A stretch of 64,000 bases of DNA from Roseofilum halophilum BLCC-M91 (GCF_030068445.1 NZ_JAQPOK010000003.1:1-64000); one strand, 5' to 3'. Positions 6,549-14,937 are shown, numbered from the stretch's first letter. The notes: generated by a model not told the origin, from the letters alone. Numbers and translations: made by a program.

Positions 6549-9022
6549 ATGCTAATTTTATACCTACCGGATTAACGGATGAGCAAGTGAAACACCGCTA
6601 TCGGTCAGGCTTGCACAATAATGTTAATTTGCCCAATAGTCGCTCCTATCGAGATATTTTACTCGAAACCGTATTTACTTTCATTAATGGGGTGTTCTTT
6701 TCGATTTTTATGCTGCTGGTTTCCCTGGGACGCTACAGCGATGGGGCGATCGTGATTGCGGTGTTGTTTAGTGCAGTGATGGTGAGTGTTTGTCAGGAAA
6801 TTTGGGCAAAGCGTAAGTTAGATAAGGTGGCATTGTTGACTCGGCCTCGGTCTTTGGTGATGCGGAATGGCCAAGAATGCACCCTCGATCCTCGCGAGAT
6901 CGTGCAGGGGGATGTGTTGCATCTGGTGGCTGGGGAACAAATGATCGTGGATGGGGAGCTGTTGCAGGGACAGATTGAGGTGGATGAGTCCCTGTTGACG
7001 GGGGAGAGTGATGCCATTGTGAAAAAAACGGGCGATCGCCTACTCTCTGGCACGTTTTGCGTGAGTGGGAACGGGTATTATGAAGCACAACAGGTGGGTA
7101 AGGAAACCCTGGCCTATCGCCTGGCTTCGGGAGCTAGGGCGGTGCGACAGGTGTATACTCCCTTACAGCAACAGATTAACCTGGTGATTCGCATCTTTAT
7201 TTTGGTGGCTGGGTTTCTGTGGATTTTAGTGGCGATCGCTGTTCTCAGTCGCACCCTCTCGGTGGCTGATGGGGTGCAAAAAGCGGCGGTGATCTCCAGT
7301 TTAGTGCCTGCGGGCCTCTATTTATCGATTACCCTAGCCTATGCTCTGGGGGCGGTGCGGATGCTGGATCGAGAGATTCTCATTCAACAGGCGAATTCCG
7401 TGGAATCTTTGAGCCATGTGGAGATTCTCTGTTTGGATAAGACGGGAACCCTGACGGCGAATCAAATTGAAGTGCATCAGTTCCAGGAAATTCGGGGAGA
7501 TGAAGAGCGCCTAAGTCAGATTTTAGGGGTTTTCGCCGCCAGTGCCACGACCCAAAATGCCACCAGTGAGGCGATCGCCCGTTATTATCTCCATCCTGCA
7601 CAACCGGTTAATGGGGAAGTTGCGTTTACCTCGGCACGCAAATGGAGCGGGTGTATTTTCGCCACGGGAGAGATTCGAGGAACCTATGTGTTAGGCGCTC
7701 CCGATGTTCTCAGTCGCGCCATTCCCCTGTCTGAGGATATCCGGGAAACCATTAATTTGTGGACAGAACAGGGGTATCGCGTCTTGCTGTTTGCGGGTTC
7801 TGAAGCGGTGGTGAGCCTTTACGATACTCCTTTGGAGTCGCTTCGCGAACGCGAAAATACGCCCACTATTCCCCCGAACCTTGAGCCTTTGGGCTTGGTA
7901 ATTTTAGGCGATCGATTGCGTCCGGGAGTGTTAGAAACGCTGCAAGAATTTCAACAAGCAGGGGTGCAGCTCAAGATTATTTCCGGAGATTATCCGCAAA
8001 CGGTACAGGCGATCGCCCGTCAAGTGGGATTAGAGGGCGATCTAGCCATGATTTCCGGAGCAGAGTTAGCCCAAATTGAGCCGCACCAATGGGCGGAAGT
8101 TGCCCAAAATCACACAATTTTTGGGCGCATTACTCCCGATCAAAAAGCCCAATTGGTGAAAGAATTGCGGCAAAAAGGAATTTATGTCGCCATGATTGGC
8201 GATGGAGTCAATGATGTTTTATCCCTGAAACAAGCCAATTTGGGGATAGCCATGGAAAGTGGCAGTAAAGCAACGAAAGCGGTAGCGGATTTAGTATTAT
8301 TAAACGATTCCTTTGTTTCCCTCCCCTTTGCACTCCTTGAAGGGCAACGGATTCAAAACGGAATTCAGGATGTTTTGAAGTTATTTATTATCCGCATTTT
8401 CTCATTTACCTTACTCATTTTAGCCACCGGTCAAGTGATTGGCACATTTCCCTTATTGAATAAACATAGCGCTTTAGTAACCGTGCTTTCCGTGGGCATT
8501 CCCACCATCAGTTTACCGATTTATGCCAAACCAGGGAGGGGACAGGGTGGCGAACGGGTTCGCTCTTTATTCCGGTTTATTTTACCCGCCACATTATCCG
8601 TCACCTTAGCCGGATTAATCGTCTATTTAGGCTATTTAGTCACCAGTGTTTGGCGAGCCGTGAATCAGGGAGGAATGGTGATTGTAGACAATGAGTTATT
8701 AGCCATTCCCCGCAGCGCGTTAGTTACCCTCTTAATCTTGTGCGGCTTAACGTTAATGTTATTTCTCAAACCCCCAACCCGGTTCTGGGTGGCGGTGGAA
8801 CCCCTGAGCGGAGACTGGCGATATACCAGGGTAGCGGTGAGTTTGTTGGGGTTATACGGCTTGATTTTGGCGATCGCCCCCGTGAGAAAATTCTTTGATT
8901 TGACGCTCTTATCGGCATCAGATTATGCCTTTATCGTGGCGATCGTTTTGCTGTGGATCTATCTGTTGCGCCTCACCTGGCGACGGAAATGGTTAGAGCG
9001 TTTCCTGGGGAAATTCCATTAA
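6542..9022 (+). CDS. P-type cation-transporting ATPase (CtpE-like)
   Basis: 826 aa. Signature motifs: LTGES (152-156, actuator), DKTGTLT (299-305, phosphorylated D299), GDGVNDV in the hinge and about ten predicted membrane helices. The ion-site helix reads SSLVPAGLYLSITLAYALG (252-270). There is no N-terminal metal-binding CxxC domain and no CPC motif, so it is not a heavy-metal CPx ATPase, despite lying near smtA/smtB. Similarity to CtpE-type pumps suggests calcium or another light cation, an inference. Its last ~116 codons and downstream repeats occur again, damaged, at 10367-10740. Confidence 0.88.
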   Translation: MVNANFIPTGLTDEQVKHRYRSGLHNNVNLPNSRSYRDILLETVFTFINGVFFSIFMLLVSLGRYSDGAIVIAVLFSAVMVSVCQEIWAKRKLDKVALLTRPRSLVMRNGQECTLDPREIVQGDVLHLVAGEQMIVDGELLQGQIEVDESLLTGESDAIVKKTGDRLLSGTFCVSGNGYYEAQQVGKETLAYRLASGARAVRQVYTPLQQQINLVIRIFILVAGFLWILVAIAVLSRTLSVADGVQKAAVISSLVPAGLYLSITLAYALGAVRMLDREILIQQANSVESLSHVEILCLDKTGTLTANQIEVHQFQEIRGDEERLSQILGVFAASATTQNATSEAIARYYLHPAQPVNGEVAFTSARKWSGCIFATGEIRGTYVLGAPDVLSRAIPLSEDIRETINLWTEQGYRVLLFAGSEAVVSLYDTPLESLRERENTPTIPPNLEPLGLVILGDRLRPGVLETLQEFQQAGVQLKIISGDYPQTVQAIARQVGLEGDLAMISGAELAQIEPHQWAEVAQNHTIFGRITPDQKAQLVKELRQKGIYVAMIGDGVNDVLSLKQANLGIAMESGSKATKAVADLVLLNDSFVSLPFALLEGQRIQNGIQDVLKLFIIRIFSFTLLILATGQVIGTFPLLNKHSALVTVLSVGIPTISLPIYAKPGRGQGGERVRSLFRFILPATLSVTLAGLIVYLGYLVTSVWRAVNQGGMVIVDNELLAIPRSALVTLLILCGLTLMLFLKPPTRFWVAVEPLSGDWRYTRVAVSLLGLYGLILAIAPVRKFFDLTLLSASDYAFIVAIVLLWIYLLRLTWRRKWLERFLGKFH

Positions 9023-9039
9023 TCGAATGTTGCTGATGT

Positions 9040-9145
9040 GAAAATGTAGGGAGTGAAAATGTAGGGAGTGAAAATGTAGGGAGCAAGATGCTCCCACTCC
9101 AGTAATACAGAAAATGTAGGGAGCAAGATGCTCCCACTCCAGAAA
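9040..9145. repeat. 15-bp tandem repeat (3 units) and hairpin repeats
   Basis: Three units of GAAAATGTAGGGAGT (9040-9084, the last ending GC) run into hairpin GGGAGCAAGATGCTCCC, followed by a second copy of the same GTAGGGAGC...CACTCCAG block. This is the short form of the array at 10746-10893 and is part of the duplicated segment. Confidence 0.85.
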
Positions 9146-9182
9146 ATGTAGTAGTAGATCGTTTTGCTCTCATCATCCCTTT

Positions 9183-9518
9183 CTATTGCCTGGGTAAGAG
9201 GGGAGTGATGTAGGCTAACAATTCAGGAATATACGTTTCAACCACTTGCCAGACGAGATCGAGTTTAACCTCATCATAGTCATGGACTAAGCGATCGCGC
9301 ATCCCAGCAATTTGTCTCCACTCAATTGTCCCATGGCGATCGCGAAATTCTGGCGAAAGACGTTTGACGACTTCACCAATAATCGTAATTTCATATAAAA
9401 CAGCCAGTTGTGTTCTTTCATCCTGCTCAAAATCTGCTTCAGTCATATTCTCGGTTAATCGGAGAATCGTGCGACAGAATTTAGCAATATCAAACAAATA
9501 GGACTCGTCCCGATTCAT
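9183..9518 (-). CDS. hepT: HepT-like HEPN ribonuclease toxin (DUF86)
   Basis: 111 aa, all-helical HEPN fold. The catalytic RX4HxY motif is present as RDRLVHDY (R74, H79, Y81), so the toxin should be active. HepT toxins cleave RNA and are neutralised by their MntA partner, which AMPylates the tyrosine of this motif (known from Shewanella and Aphanizomenon systems). The start lies inside the upstream mntA gene (29-nt overlap), so the two are translated together. The usual gene order in this family varies; here the antitoxin comes first. A functional toxin-antitoxin pair is likely. Confidence 0.9.
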   Translation of the reverse strand: MNRDESYLFDIAKFCRTILRLTENMTEADFEQDERTQLAVLYEITIIGEVVKRLSPEFRDRHGTIEWRQIAGMRDRLVHDYDEVKLDLVWQVVETYIPELLAYITPLLPRQ

Positions 9519-9849
9519 AGATTACCTGTGCTGTACTGAGAATATTTTGGCGACGAATCCAGTTATCACTGTCGATGACTGAGGCTTTTTCAATCAAGTC
9601 CACCGGGCGATCGAGCCAATCTTCCAATTGATATTGGATCTTCACCAGATCCATTAAACTCATCCGAGAACGAAACTCATCCTCAAAGACAACCAAAAGA
9701 TCAATATCACTATCTGGGTTAAAATCTTCTCGGAGAATCGAGCCAAATACAGAGACTTCCACGATACCCCACTGCTGGCAAAAATCAGCCAGTTGCTCTC
9801 GCGTAATGCCTAGGCGCTCATCAAGCAGGCGATCGCATATTCTTCGCAC
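9490..9849 (-). CDS. mntA: MntA-like nucleotidyltransferase antitoxin
   Basis: 119 aa minimal nucleotidyltransferase. The GSx10DxD motif is intact: G36-S37, D48 and D50 (GSILREDFNPDSDID). A third acidic residue is expected near PVDLIE. It would transfer AMP to the HepT toxin encoded next, silencing it. It overlaps hepT by 29 nt. Its own start is 3 bp after the stop of the preceding truncated gene on the same strand, so the pair may be read from a promoter further upstream, now altered by the rearrangement at 10367. Confidence 0.9.
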   Translation of the reverse strand: MRRICDRLLDERLGITREQLADFCQQWGIVEVSVFGSILREDFNPDSDIDLLVVFEDEFRSRMSLMDLVKIQYQLEDWLDRPVDLIEKASVIDSDNWIRRQNILSTAQVIYESGRVLFV

Positions 9850-9852
9850 TCA

Positions 9853-10398
9853 TCAACCTCCTCCCTTTAGATTCAAGATCCTCTCTTCACGCAGTTGGGG
9901 GATCGCTTCTTCGCGCAGTTGAGCGATCGCTTCTTCGCGCAGTTGAGCGATCGCTTCTTCGCGCAGTTGAGGGATCACTTCTTCGCGCAGTTGAGCGATC
10001 GCTTCTTGATACAATGCATCTATAGTCACCATTAGCTCCTCATCCTCCCCATCTGCTTCTTGGTTTTTCCGCGTGCCTAAAATAGTTAAAACTTTATCGA
10101 CCAATTCTATCACATTTGCTTGCCAGCGATTGGTTGGCGGCAGGCTCTCCAATTCTTGAATCGCTTGTTCTTTCACCCTTCCGCGTCCCAGAAGTCTCAA
10201 CCATAGAGTTTCTGGAGTTCTTGGCAATTGATGGATAACGATGATGGCACTTTTATACAGATCCCCTAAATAATAGATTCCTGGAGCGCCGTTTTCTGCC
10301 TCCCTTGCACGAGCATTGTCTAGCAAGTTCATTGATGCGGTTGGCGTTAATATCCAGAGTCGCGGTATGGTAATTGTAGACAATGAGTTATTAGCCAT
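9853..10398 (-). pseudogene. 5'-truncated chimeric gene, cyanobacterial hypothetical family
   Basis: From about residue 12 (IPRLWILTPTAS...) the protein matches a cyanobacterial family of unknown function whose usual members carry about 100 more N-terminal residues before this point. The first residues from ATG at 10398 are read from the antisense strand of the duplicated ATPase fragment; the junction is at 10366/10367. The C-terminus is a run of AIAQLREE/AIPQLREE repeats. The frame is open to the stop at 9853, so a shortened protein may be made, but the domain is incomplete. The family function is unknown to me. Confidence 0.7.
9891..10010. repeat. 24-bp intragenic tandem repeat (5 units)
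   Basis: Five units starting GCAGTTG at 9891, 9915, 9939, 9963 and 9987 encode the 8-residue QLREEAIA-type repeats. Most units contain GCGATCGC (HIP1), so the repeat multiplies HIP1 sites. The period is a multiple of three, so unit gain or loss keeps the frame. Confidence 0.9.
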
Positions 10399-10728
10399 TC
10401 CTCGCAGTGCGTTAGTTACCCTCTTAATCTTGTGCGGCTTAACGTTAATGTTATTTCTCAAACCCCCAACCCGGTTCTGGGTGGCGGTGGAACCCCTGAG
10501 CGGAGACTGGCGATATACCAGGGTAGCGGTGAGTTTGTTAGGGTTATACGGCTTGATTTTGGCGGCTTGATTTTGGCGATCGCCCCCGTGAGAAAATTCT
10601 TTGATTTGACGCTCTTATCGGCATCAGATTATGCCTTTATCGTGGCGATCGTTTTGCTGTGGATCTATCTGTTGCGCCTTACCTGGCGACGGAAATGGTT
10701 AGAGCGCTTCTTGGGCAAATTCCATTAA
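10367..10728 (+). pseudogene. duplicated 3' fragment of the P-type ATPase gene
   Basis: This matches 8675-9022 almost base for base, from ATGGT(A/G)ATTGTAGACAATG to the stop, and continues into the same downstream repeats. A 14-bp tandem duplication (GGCTTGATTTTGGC) near 10556-10583 shifts the frame. There is no start region or catalytic domain. It is a non-functional fragment; its high identity suggests a recent event. Confidence 0.9.
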
Positions 10729-10745
10729 TCGAATGTTGCTGATGT

Positions 10746-10893
10746 GAAAATGTAGGGAGTGAAAATGTAGGGAGTGAAAATGTAGGGAGTGAAAATGTAG
10801 GGAGTGAAAATGTAGGGAGTGAAAATGTAGGGAGTGAAAATGTAGGGAGTGAAAATGTAGGGAGTGAAAATGTAGGGAGCAAGATGCTCCCAC
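10746..10893. repeat. 15-bp tandem repeat (9 units) ending in a hairpin
   Basis: Nine units of GAAAATGTAGGGAGT occupy 10746-10880, the last ending GC and merging with hairpin GGGAGCAAGATGCTCCC (10877-10893). The homologous array at 9040 has three units, so copy number has changed since the duplication. Open frames through it (SLHFH- or PTFSLPTF-type) are repeat artefacts. Confidence 0.92.
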
Positions 10894-10906
10894 TCCAGAA
10901 AATATA

Positions 10907-11160
10907 GTGCGGGCATCTTGCCCGCTAGTTTAACCCTCCAGTAATGTAGTGCGGGCATCTTGCCCGCTAGTTTAACCCTCCAGAAAATATAGTGCGGGCA
11001 TCTTGCCCGCTAGTTTAACCCTCCAGAAAATATAGTGCGGGCATCTTGCCCGCTAGTTTAACCCTCCAGAAAATGTAGTGCGGGCATCTTGCCCGCTAGT
11101 TTAACCCTCCAGAAAATGTAGTGCGGGCATCTTGCCCGCTAGTTTAACCCTCCAGTAATA
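10907..11160. repeat. 43-bp tandem array (6 units) with palindromic core
   Basis: Six units start at 10907, 10949, 10992, 11035, 11078 and 11121 (periods 42, 43, 43, 43, 43). Each begins GTGCGGGCATCTTGCCCGC, in which GCGGGCA/TGCCCGC form a perfect 7-bp stem around TCT, followed by TAGTTTAACCCTCCAG and a variable AAAATATA/TAATGTA joint. All units are nearly identical, so this is not CRISPR. No gene lies between 10729 and 11170. Confidence 0.92.
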
Positions 11161-11170
11161 TAGCCAGCAG

Positions 11171-11914
11171 TCATCTGGAATTGCTCAAGTCTTTTCCGCC
11201 TAAAGCAAGATCGGCTAAACCCAGATACTTGATGCCTTGTGGAGTGACCGAAAAGCGACAGGGGAGAATCTCTACCCCTTTGGCGATCGCCTGACGTAAC
11301 AAGTCCCCATAGACGCGATCGGCACTATCTCCAGGGGAAAACTGCTCACAATCAGCGCGATTAATGAAATAAAGCATCACTGCTCTGGCTTTTGGGGGTA
11401 GCTCCATCAGTTCCCGTAAATGTTTTTGGCCGCGATCGGTGACGGTATCGGGAAATAAAGCCAGCCCATTTTTCGCCCAAGTGGTATTTTTCACCTCTAC
11501 ATAAATGGGCAGCTCTCCAGTTAAGACAAAATCCACTCGACTGCGCCGATCTTGACCATAAACGACCTCAGTTTTCAGGGTTTCATAGTCTTGTAATTCG
11601 GGAAAAATGCGCTGCTCTAGAGCTAATTTAATCACCCGATTCGGTAAGCTCGTATTCACCCCCACCCAAACCGGTTCCGGGGTTGGCAACTGAATCATTT
11701 CCCAAGTATAAGCCAACTTACGCTTAGGATTGTCATGATAGGACACCTGTACCGGAGCGCCAATTTCACAAACATCGGTCATCGGCCCCGTGTTGGGACA
11801 ATGGGCCGTAATTAACTCCCCCGTTTCCAACTCAATATCCGCTAAAAACCGTTTATAGCGGCGCTTGAGAATACCCGAAAAGAGGGGAGGATAGGTATAT
11901 AAAAAAGGAGACAT
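11171..11914 (-). CDS. sfsA: SfsA family DNA/RNA nuclease
   Basis: 247 aa from the ATG at 11914 (MSPFLYTYPPL); a GTG at 11932 would add six residues and overlap the upstream gene. SfsA hallmarks are RYKRFLADIEL near the N-terminus, HCPNTGPM, the nuclease-like core RSRVDFVL...YVEVKNTT (PD-(D/E)XK-type D and ExK) and LFPDTVTDRGQKHL. E. coli SfsA was named for sugar-fermentation stimulation; later work treats the family as nucleic-acid binding or cleaving. Its start lies about 9 bp beyond the stop of the preceding binding-protein gene, so the two are probably co-transcribed. Confidence 0.93.
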   Translation of the reverse strand: MSPFLYTYPPLFSGILKRRYKRFLADIELETGELITAHCPNTGPMTDVCEIGAPVQVSYHDNPKRKLAYTWEMIQLPTPEPVWVGVNTSLPNRVIKLALEQRIFPELQDYETLKTEVVYGQDRRSRVDFVLTGELPIYVEVKNTTWAKNGLALFPDTVTDRGQKHLRELMELPPKARAVMLYFINRADCEQFSPGDSADRVYGDLLRQAIAKGVEILPCRFSVTPQGIKYLGLADLALGGKDLSNSR

Positions 11915-11922
11915 TTCTAGAC

Positions 11923-12792
11923 TTAACTGCACTTGTCTAAGGCGGAGATCGTCAAATCAATATAAGGAGAAGTTACGCCAACCAAATCTGTCAATAGATC
12001 GGTGATAATATTCATAGAATCTCCTTTGATAATAAACTGATTTACCCTTTGTCTCCATTGCTCATCATAGGAGGGCAAAATCATACCATAGCCAATACAG
12101 GTTAAGGGCTGATTGGGTAACAGGCTATATTCTCTATCAGATAATCCTTGTCTTTGAGCTTCTCCGACTAAGAGAACCCCATCACTGGCAAAAGCATCAA
12201 TGGTTCCGGATATGGCATCTCGAACCGCTTGTTGTCGCCCCTGATTTCCAGTATAGGGAATAGAGTCAGCCAATTGATACCGACTTTCGATAAATTGGCG
12301 GGTTAGAGTATTATCTAAAACCCCAATATCTAAACCTTCAAGAAATCCCGAAGGTTTGAATAAAATGCGAGTTTGAGGACGCATCAAGAAATAAGTACCA
12401 GTGACGAAAAATTTCGCTGAAAATTGAGTTCCTTGGGGTGAATTGGTGCTAATTGTATTGGGGCCACATTCTAGGTGAACTTGTCCATCTCTGACGCTCC
12501 GATATCGACCATTGGGGGAAGATTCATCTAGAGTTGATTCAATAGTTTGTAATTGAATGGGGCGGTTTAAGTCTTGTTCTAAATCTTCTTTGAATGCCTC
12601 CATGAGCTTTAAGCAAAGCCCTTGCCATTCTCCCGATTCCATGTAGCCAAAAGGGGCTGCATCTTTACGAATACCCACTTTTAAGGTTCCGGTGTTTTGA
12701 ATTTCTTCCAGAACTTCTTGCGCTGGACTGGCTCCAGCCGTTGCAAAAAAAATACCCAAGCTGGCGGCGATCGCTGCTATTTTTTTGAACAT
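11923..12792 (-). CDS. periplasmic amino-acid-type substrate-binding protein
   Basis: 289 aa from ATG at 12792; an upstream TTG would add seven residues. A signal peptide (KKIAAIAASLGIFFATAGAS, cleaved near SPAQ) precedes a family 3 solute-binding fold: TLKVGIRKDAAPFGYM opens lobe 1 and LDIGVLDNTLTRQFIE marks the lobe crossing. It would bind an amino acid or small polar ligand in the periplasm. No permease or ATPase gene is adjacent, so it either serves a remote ABC system or acts as a sensor. It shares a transcript with sfsA. Confidence 0.85.
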   Translation of the reverse strand: MFKKIAAIAASLGIFFATAGASPAQEVLEEIQNTGTLKVGIRKDAAPFGYMESGEWQGLCLKLMEAFKEDLEQDLNRPIQLQTIESTLDESSPNGRYRSVRDGQVHLECGPNTISTNSPQGTQFSAKFFVTGTYFLMRPQTRILFKPSGFLEGLDIGVLDNTLTRQFIESRYQLADSIPYTGNQGRQQAVRDAISGTIDAFASDGVLLVGEAQRQGLSDREYSLLPNQPLTCIGYGMILPSYDEQWRQRVNQFIIKGDSMNIITDLLTDLVGVTSPYIDLTISALDKCS

Positions 12793-13136
12793 TACCGTTG
12801 TTGATTTTCCCAATAACCTGACGAGTTAGATTATCCCCAAATCTTCTTTTTGTCAATTACCCTGATGATAGCCCTACGATCTCAAGGCTTCAACAACTTG
12901 ACAGCCGGTTGATCGCCTCTCATTACCAGCGCCCAGGGCTATAAAAGGCGAGTCAACCGTACCCAGGATGGAGAGTTTACCGACTTAGCCGATCGCCGAT
13001 CGCCCGTTAGAATAAATTCGTATTTTCCATAATTCCTGCAAAAGACTCACAACTCCATTACAATTGGAGTGAATCTAGTTGCCTATTCCCTATTCCCTAG
13101 TGCGTAGCACTATCGTCAATATGAGGTTATCCCATC
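12793..13136. other. intergenic region without a recognised gene
   Basis: About 340 bp between two divergent genes. It holds several GCGATCGC-like sequences, a run of CCTATTCCCTATTCCCTAG (13083-13101) of the short-repeat type and the small palindrome AGTGCGTAGCACT. Promoters for both flanking genes must lie here, but no convincing -35/-10 pair was found. Confidence 0.5.
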
Positions 13137-13568
13137 ATGAGCGAAACTGATACACCTAAAGAATCTAGCATAGTAGAAGTTAGCCCCGAAACCAAAGCCA
13201 TGGTTGAACAAGATGAGGGGCTAAAAGATGCTACAGAACAAGTTAAAAATGAAACCATGGCACTGATTGAAGCCATGAAAACTCGGGCCCAGTCAGAAAT
13301 TCATAAAGCTGGAAACTATACCCTGGAAACTTATCTCAGTTCCGTCAAGAAAGCTAAAACCAGCTTAGAAGAAGAAAACCTATTCGATCCCGATCGCATC
13401 GAGAATTCCCTCAAAATCCTGCAAAAAGATGCGGAAAAAAACTGGGAAAACATCGTTAAGCAAGCTCAAGAATTGGGCGATCGCCTCTCGGAAGCGGCTA
13501 AGGCAGCTTGGGACATTCTAACCACTCCCCGCACCGAAAGCGATTCCCAATCCAAAGATCCCGACTAA
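13137..13568 (+). CDS. conserved cyanobacterial hypothetical protein, helical
   Basis: 143 aa, acidic, no signal peptide or membrane helix. Almost the whole chain is predicted helical with heptad character (about 15-130), including ENLFDPDRIENSLKIL and EKNWENIVKQAQELGDRLSE. It resembles short cyanobacterial proteins without assigned function; I do not recognise a named domain. It is convergent with hrcA (7 bp between stops), so no functional link is implied. The start follows TATCCCATC and has no strong Shine-Dalgarno. Confidence 0.75.
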   Translation: MSETDTPKESSIVEVSPETKAMVEQDEGLKDATEQVKNETMALIEAMKTRAQSEIHKAGNYTLETYLSSVKKAKTSLEEENLFDPDRIENSLKILQKDAEKNWENIVKQAQELGDRLSEAAKAAWDILTTPRTESDSQSKDPD

Positions 13569-13574
13569 AACTGG

Positions 13575-14651
13575 CTAACTTAGAGCATCTGAGAGATACC
13601 CCGCCGTGGCTTCCACCACGGCGATCGCATTTTCATACATCATCCGCGTCGGCCCCAAAACCCCCACACTGCCCACGGGAACCGAACCGCGAAAATAGGA
13701 AGAAGTCACCAGAGCGCAACTTTGCATCGGTTCTAAGGGATTTTCTGAGCCGATCCAAACCTGTACCTGACTGCCCTGTTGTTCCTGCTCTGGAACCTTA
13801 AAAATCAGGGGCAATAACTGAGTCGGTTCTTCTTCGAGTAAATGAATTAAGGTTTGCACCTGTTGCAGTTGGGAAAATTCTGGTTGTCGCAATAATTCCG
13901 CGACCCCACTAATCCAAATATCAGTATAAATCGAGGCAGAATGGCGCTGCTTAAACTGTTTTAAAACCTGGGTCAGTTGCTCTCCATAGCATTCAAACTT
14001 ACTATCTAATTCAGTCCAATCTAAATGCTCCAATTCAGTCAGTAACCGTCCCTTCAAATTATGGTTGAGAAAATTGGAGAGAACTTGTAATTCCCGCGAT
14101 ACTTGTTCTATGGTTTCGCTTCCCTCTTCGCCCGTGTTGGGTAAATCCATCAAGATAGAATGGGTTTGGTAAGTATCCGTCACCAAAATCAACATGGCGC
14201 GACCGCTATCTACCGCCACCAATTGCAGATGATGCAAGCGAGAATTCTGGGCTTGGGGCATGGTAATCAGGGTAATATAGCCGCTTAAACTCGATAAAAT
14301 TTGGGCGGCTGACTTAAAGAGCGATTCTAAACTCCATTGCCAATTGAGCTTTTCTTGTAGCAGGTTTTCCACCTGTTTCCCGGTTTTGATATTCGGGGTC
14401 ATTAAATGGTCTACATACCAACGATATCCCGAATCCGAAGGCACGCGACCGGCTGAAGTATGGGGTTGATACAAGAGTCCCGATTTATCTAAATGACTTA
14501 AACAAGAACGAATGGTAGCCGTGCTTACAGAAAAATTATATTCTTCTACCAAAACTTTTGAACCCACCGGTTCTGCGGTGGCAACATAATGGTTAACCGT
14601 TGCTTGTAAGACGCGCTTATGGCGATCGTTGAGTTTAAATTCTAAATGCAT
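13575..14651 (-). CDS. hrcA: heat-inducible transcription repressor HrcA
   Basis: 358 aa. The N-terminal winged-helix domain has the family sequence LNDRHKRVLQATVNHYVATA, EPVGSKVLVEEY, STATIRSCLSHLDKSGLL and HTSAGRVPSDSGYRWYVD. A GAF-like effector domain follows, ending in GSVGVLGPTRMMYENAIAVV. HrcA binds CIRCE inverted repeats to repress groE genes and is kept active by GroEL. No CIRCE element was seen near this gene, so it is probably not autoregulated through CIRCE here; the targets lie elsewhere. Confidence 0.95.
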   Translation of the reverse strand: MHLEFKLNDRHKRVLQATVNHYVATAEPVGSKVLVEEYNFSVSTATIRSCLSHLDKSGLLYQPHTSAGRVPSDSGYRWYVDHLMTPNIKTGKQVENLLQEKLNWQWSLESLFKSAAQILSSLSGYITLITMPQAQNSRLHHLQLVAVDSGRAMLILVTDTYQTHSILMDLPNTGEEGSETIEQVSRELQVLSNFLNHNLKGRLLTELEHLDWTELDSKFECYGEQLTQVLKQFKQRHSASIYTDIWISGVAELLRQPEFSQLQQVQTLIHLLEEEPTQLLPLIFKVPEQEQQGSQVQVWIGSENPLEPMQSCALVTSSYFRGSVPVGSVGVLGPTRMMYENAIAVVEATAGYLSDALS

Positions 14652-14864
14652 TTGAGTTTATATCAGAAATATTATGGAATCGATAACCGATGGGTATCTG
14701 GGAAAACCAAAACTCTCATCGGTGGGAATTTTGCTCTATAAATCTAAAGATAGCAATAATTCGTTCAATCGGAGCGAGTCTTTCAGTCTGAATAGACTGT
14801 TACCCCTGTCTGACCCTATGAAAGATTCCCTCTTTAGCCAGACTTGATACGATCCTTGACGAAA

Positions 14865-14897
14865 AATCTCCCCCCAGACATGAACCGGGGAGAGATT
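14865..14897 (-). terminator. Rho-independent terminator of the PhoX-like gene
   Basis: Read on the minus strand, AATCTCTCCCC pairs imperfectly with GGGGGGAGATT across a 12-nt loop, and TTTTTC follows. It lies about 40 bp after the stop of the phosphatase gene. Confidence 0.7.
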
Positions 14898-14937
14898 AGC
14901 GAGAAAATCAAGGATGAGAAAACTTTATTGAATTTAT

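Noticed and set aside
6542-9022. Heavy-metal exporter belonging to the smt locus
   Set aside because: The ATPase lacks a CPC motif and metal-binding domain; its nearness to smtA/smtB is not evidence of zinc transport.
10679-10958. Minus-strand proteins of SLHFH or PTFSLPTF repeats
   Set aside because: They are translations of the 15-bp DNA repeat in different frames; no start signal or domain supports them.
10907-11160. CRISPR array
   Set aside because: Regular 43-bp spacing looks suggestive, but the whole unit is repeated; there are no unique spacers and no cas genes.
14652-14937. CIRCE element near hrcA
   Set aside because: No TTAGCACTC-N9-GAGTGCTAA sequence was found in the gap or near the start.
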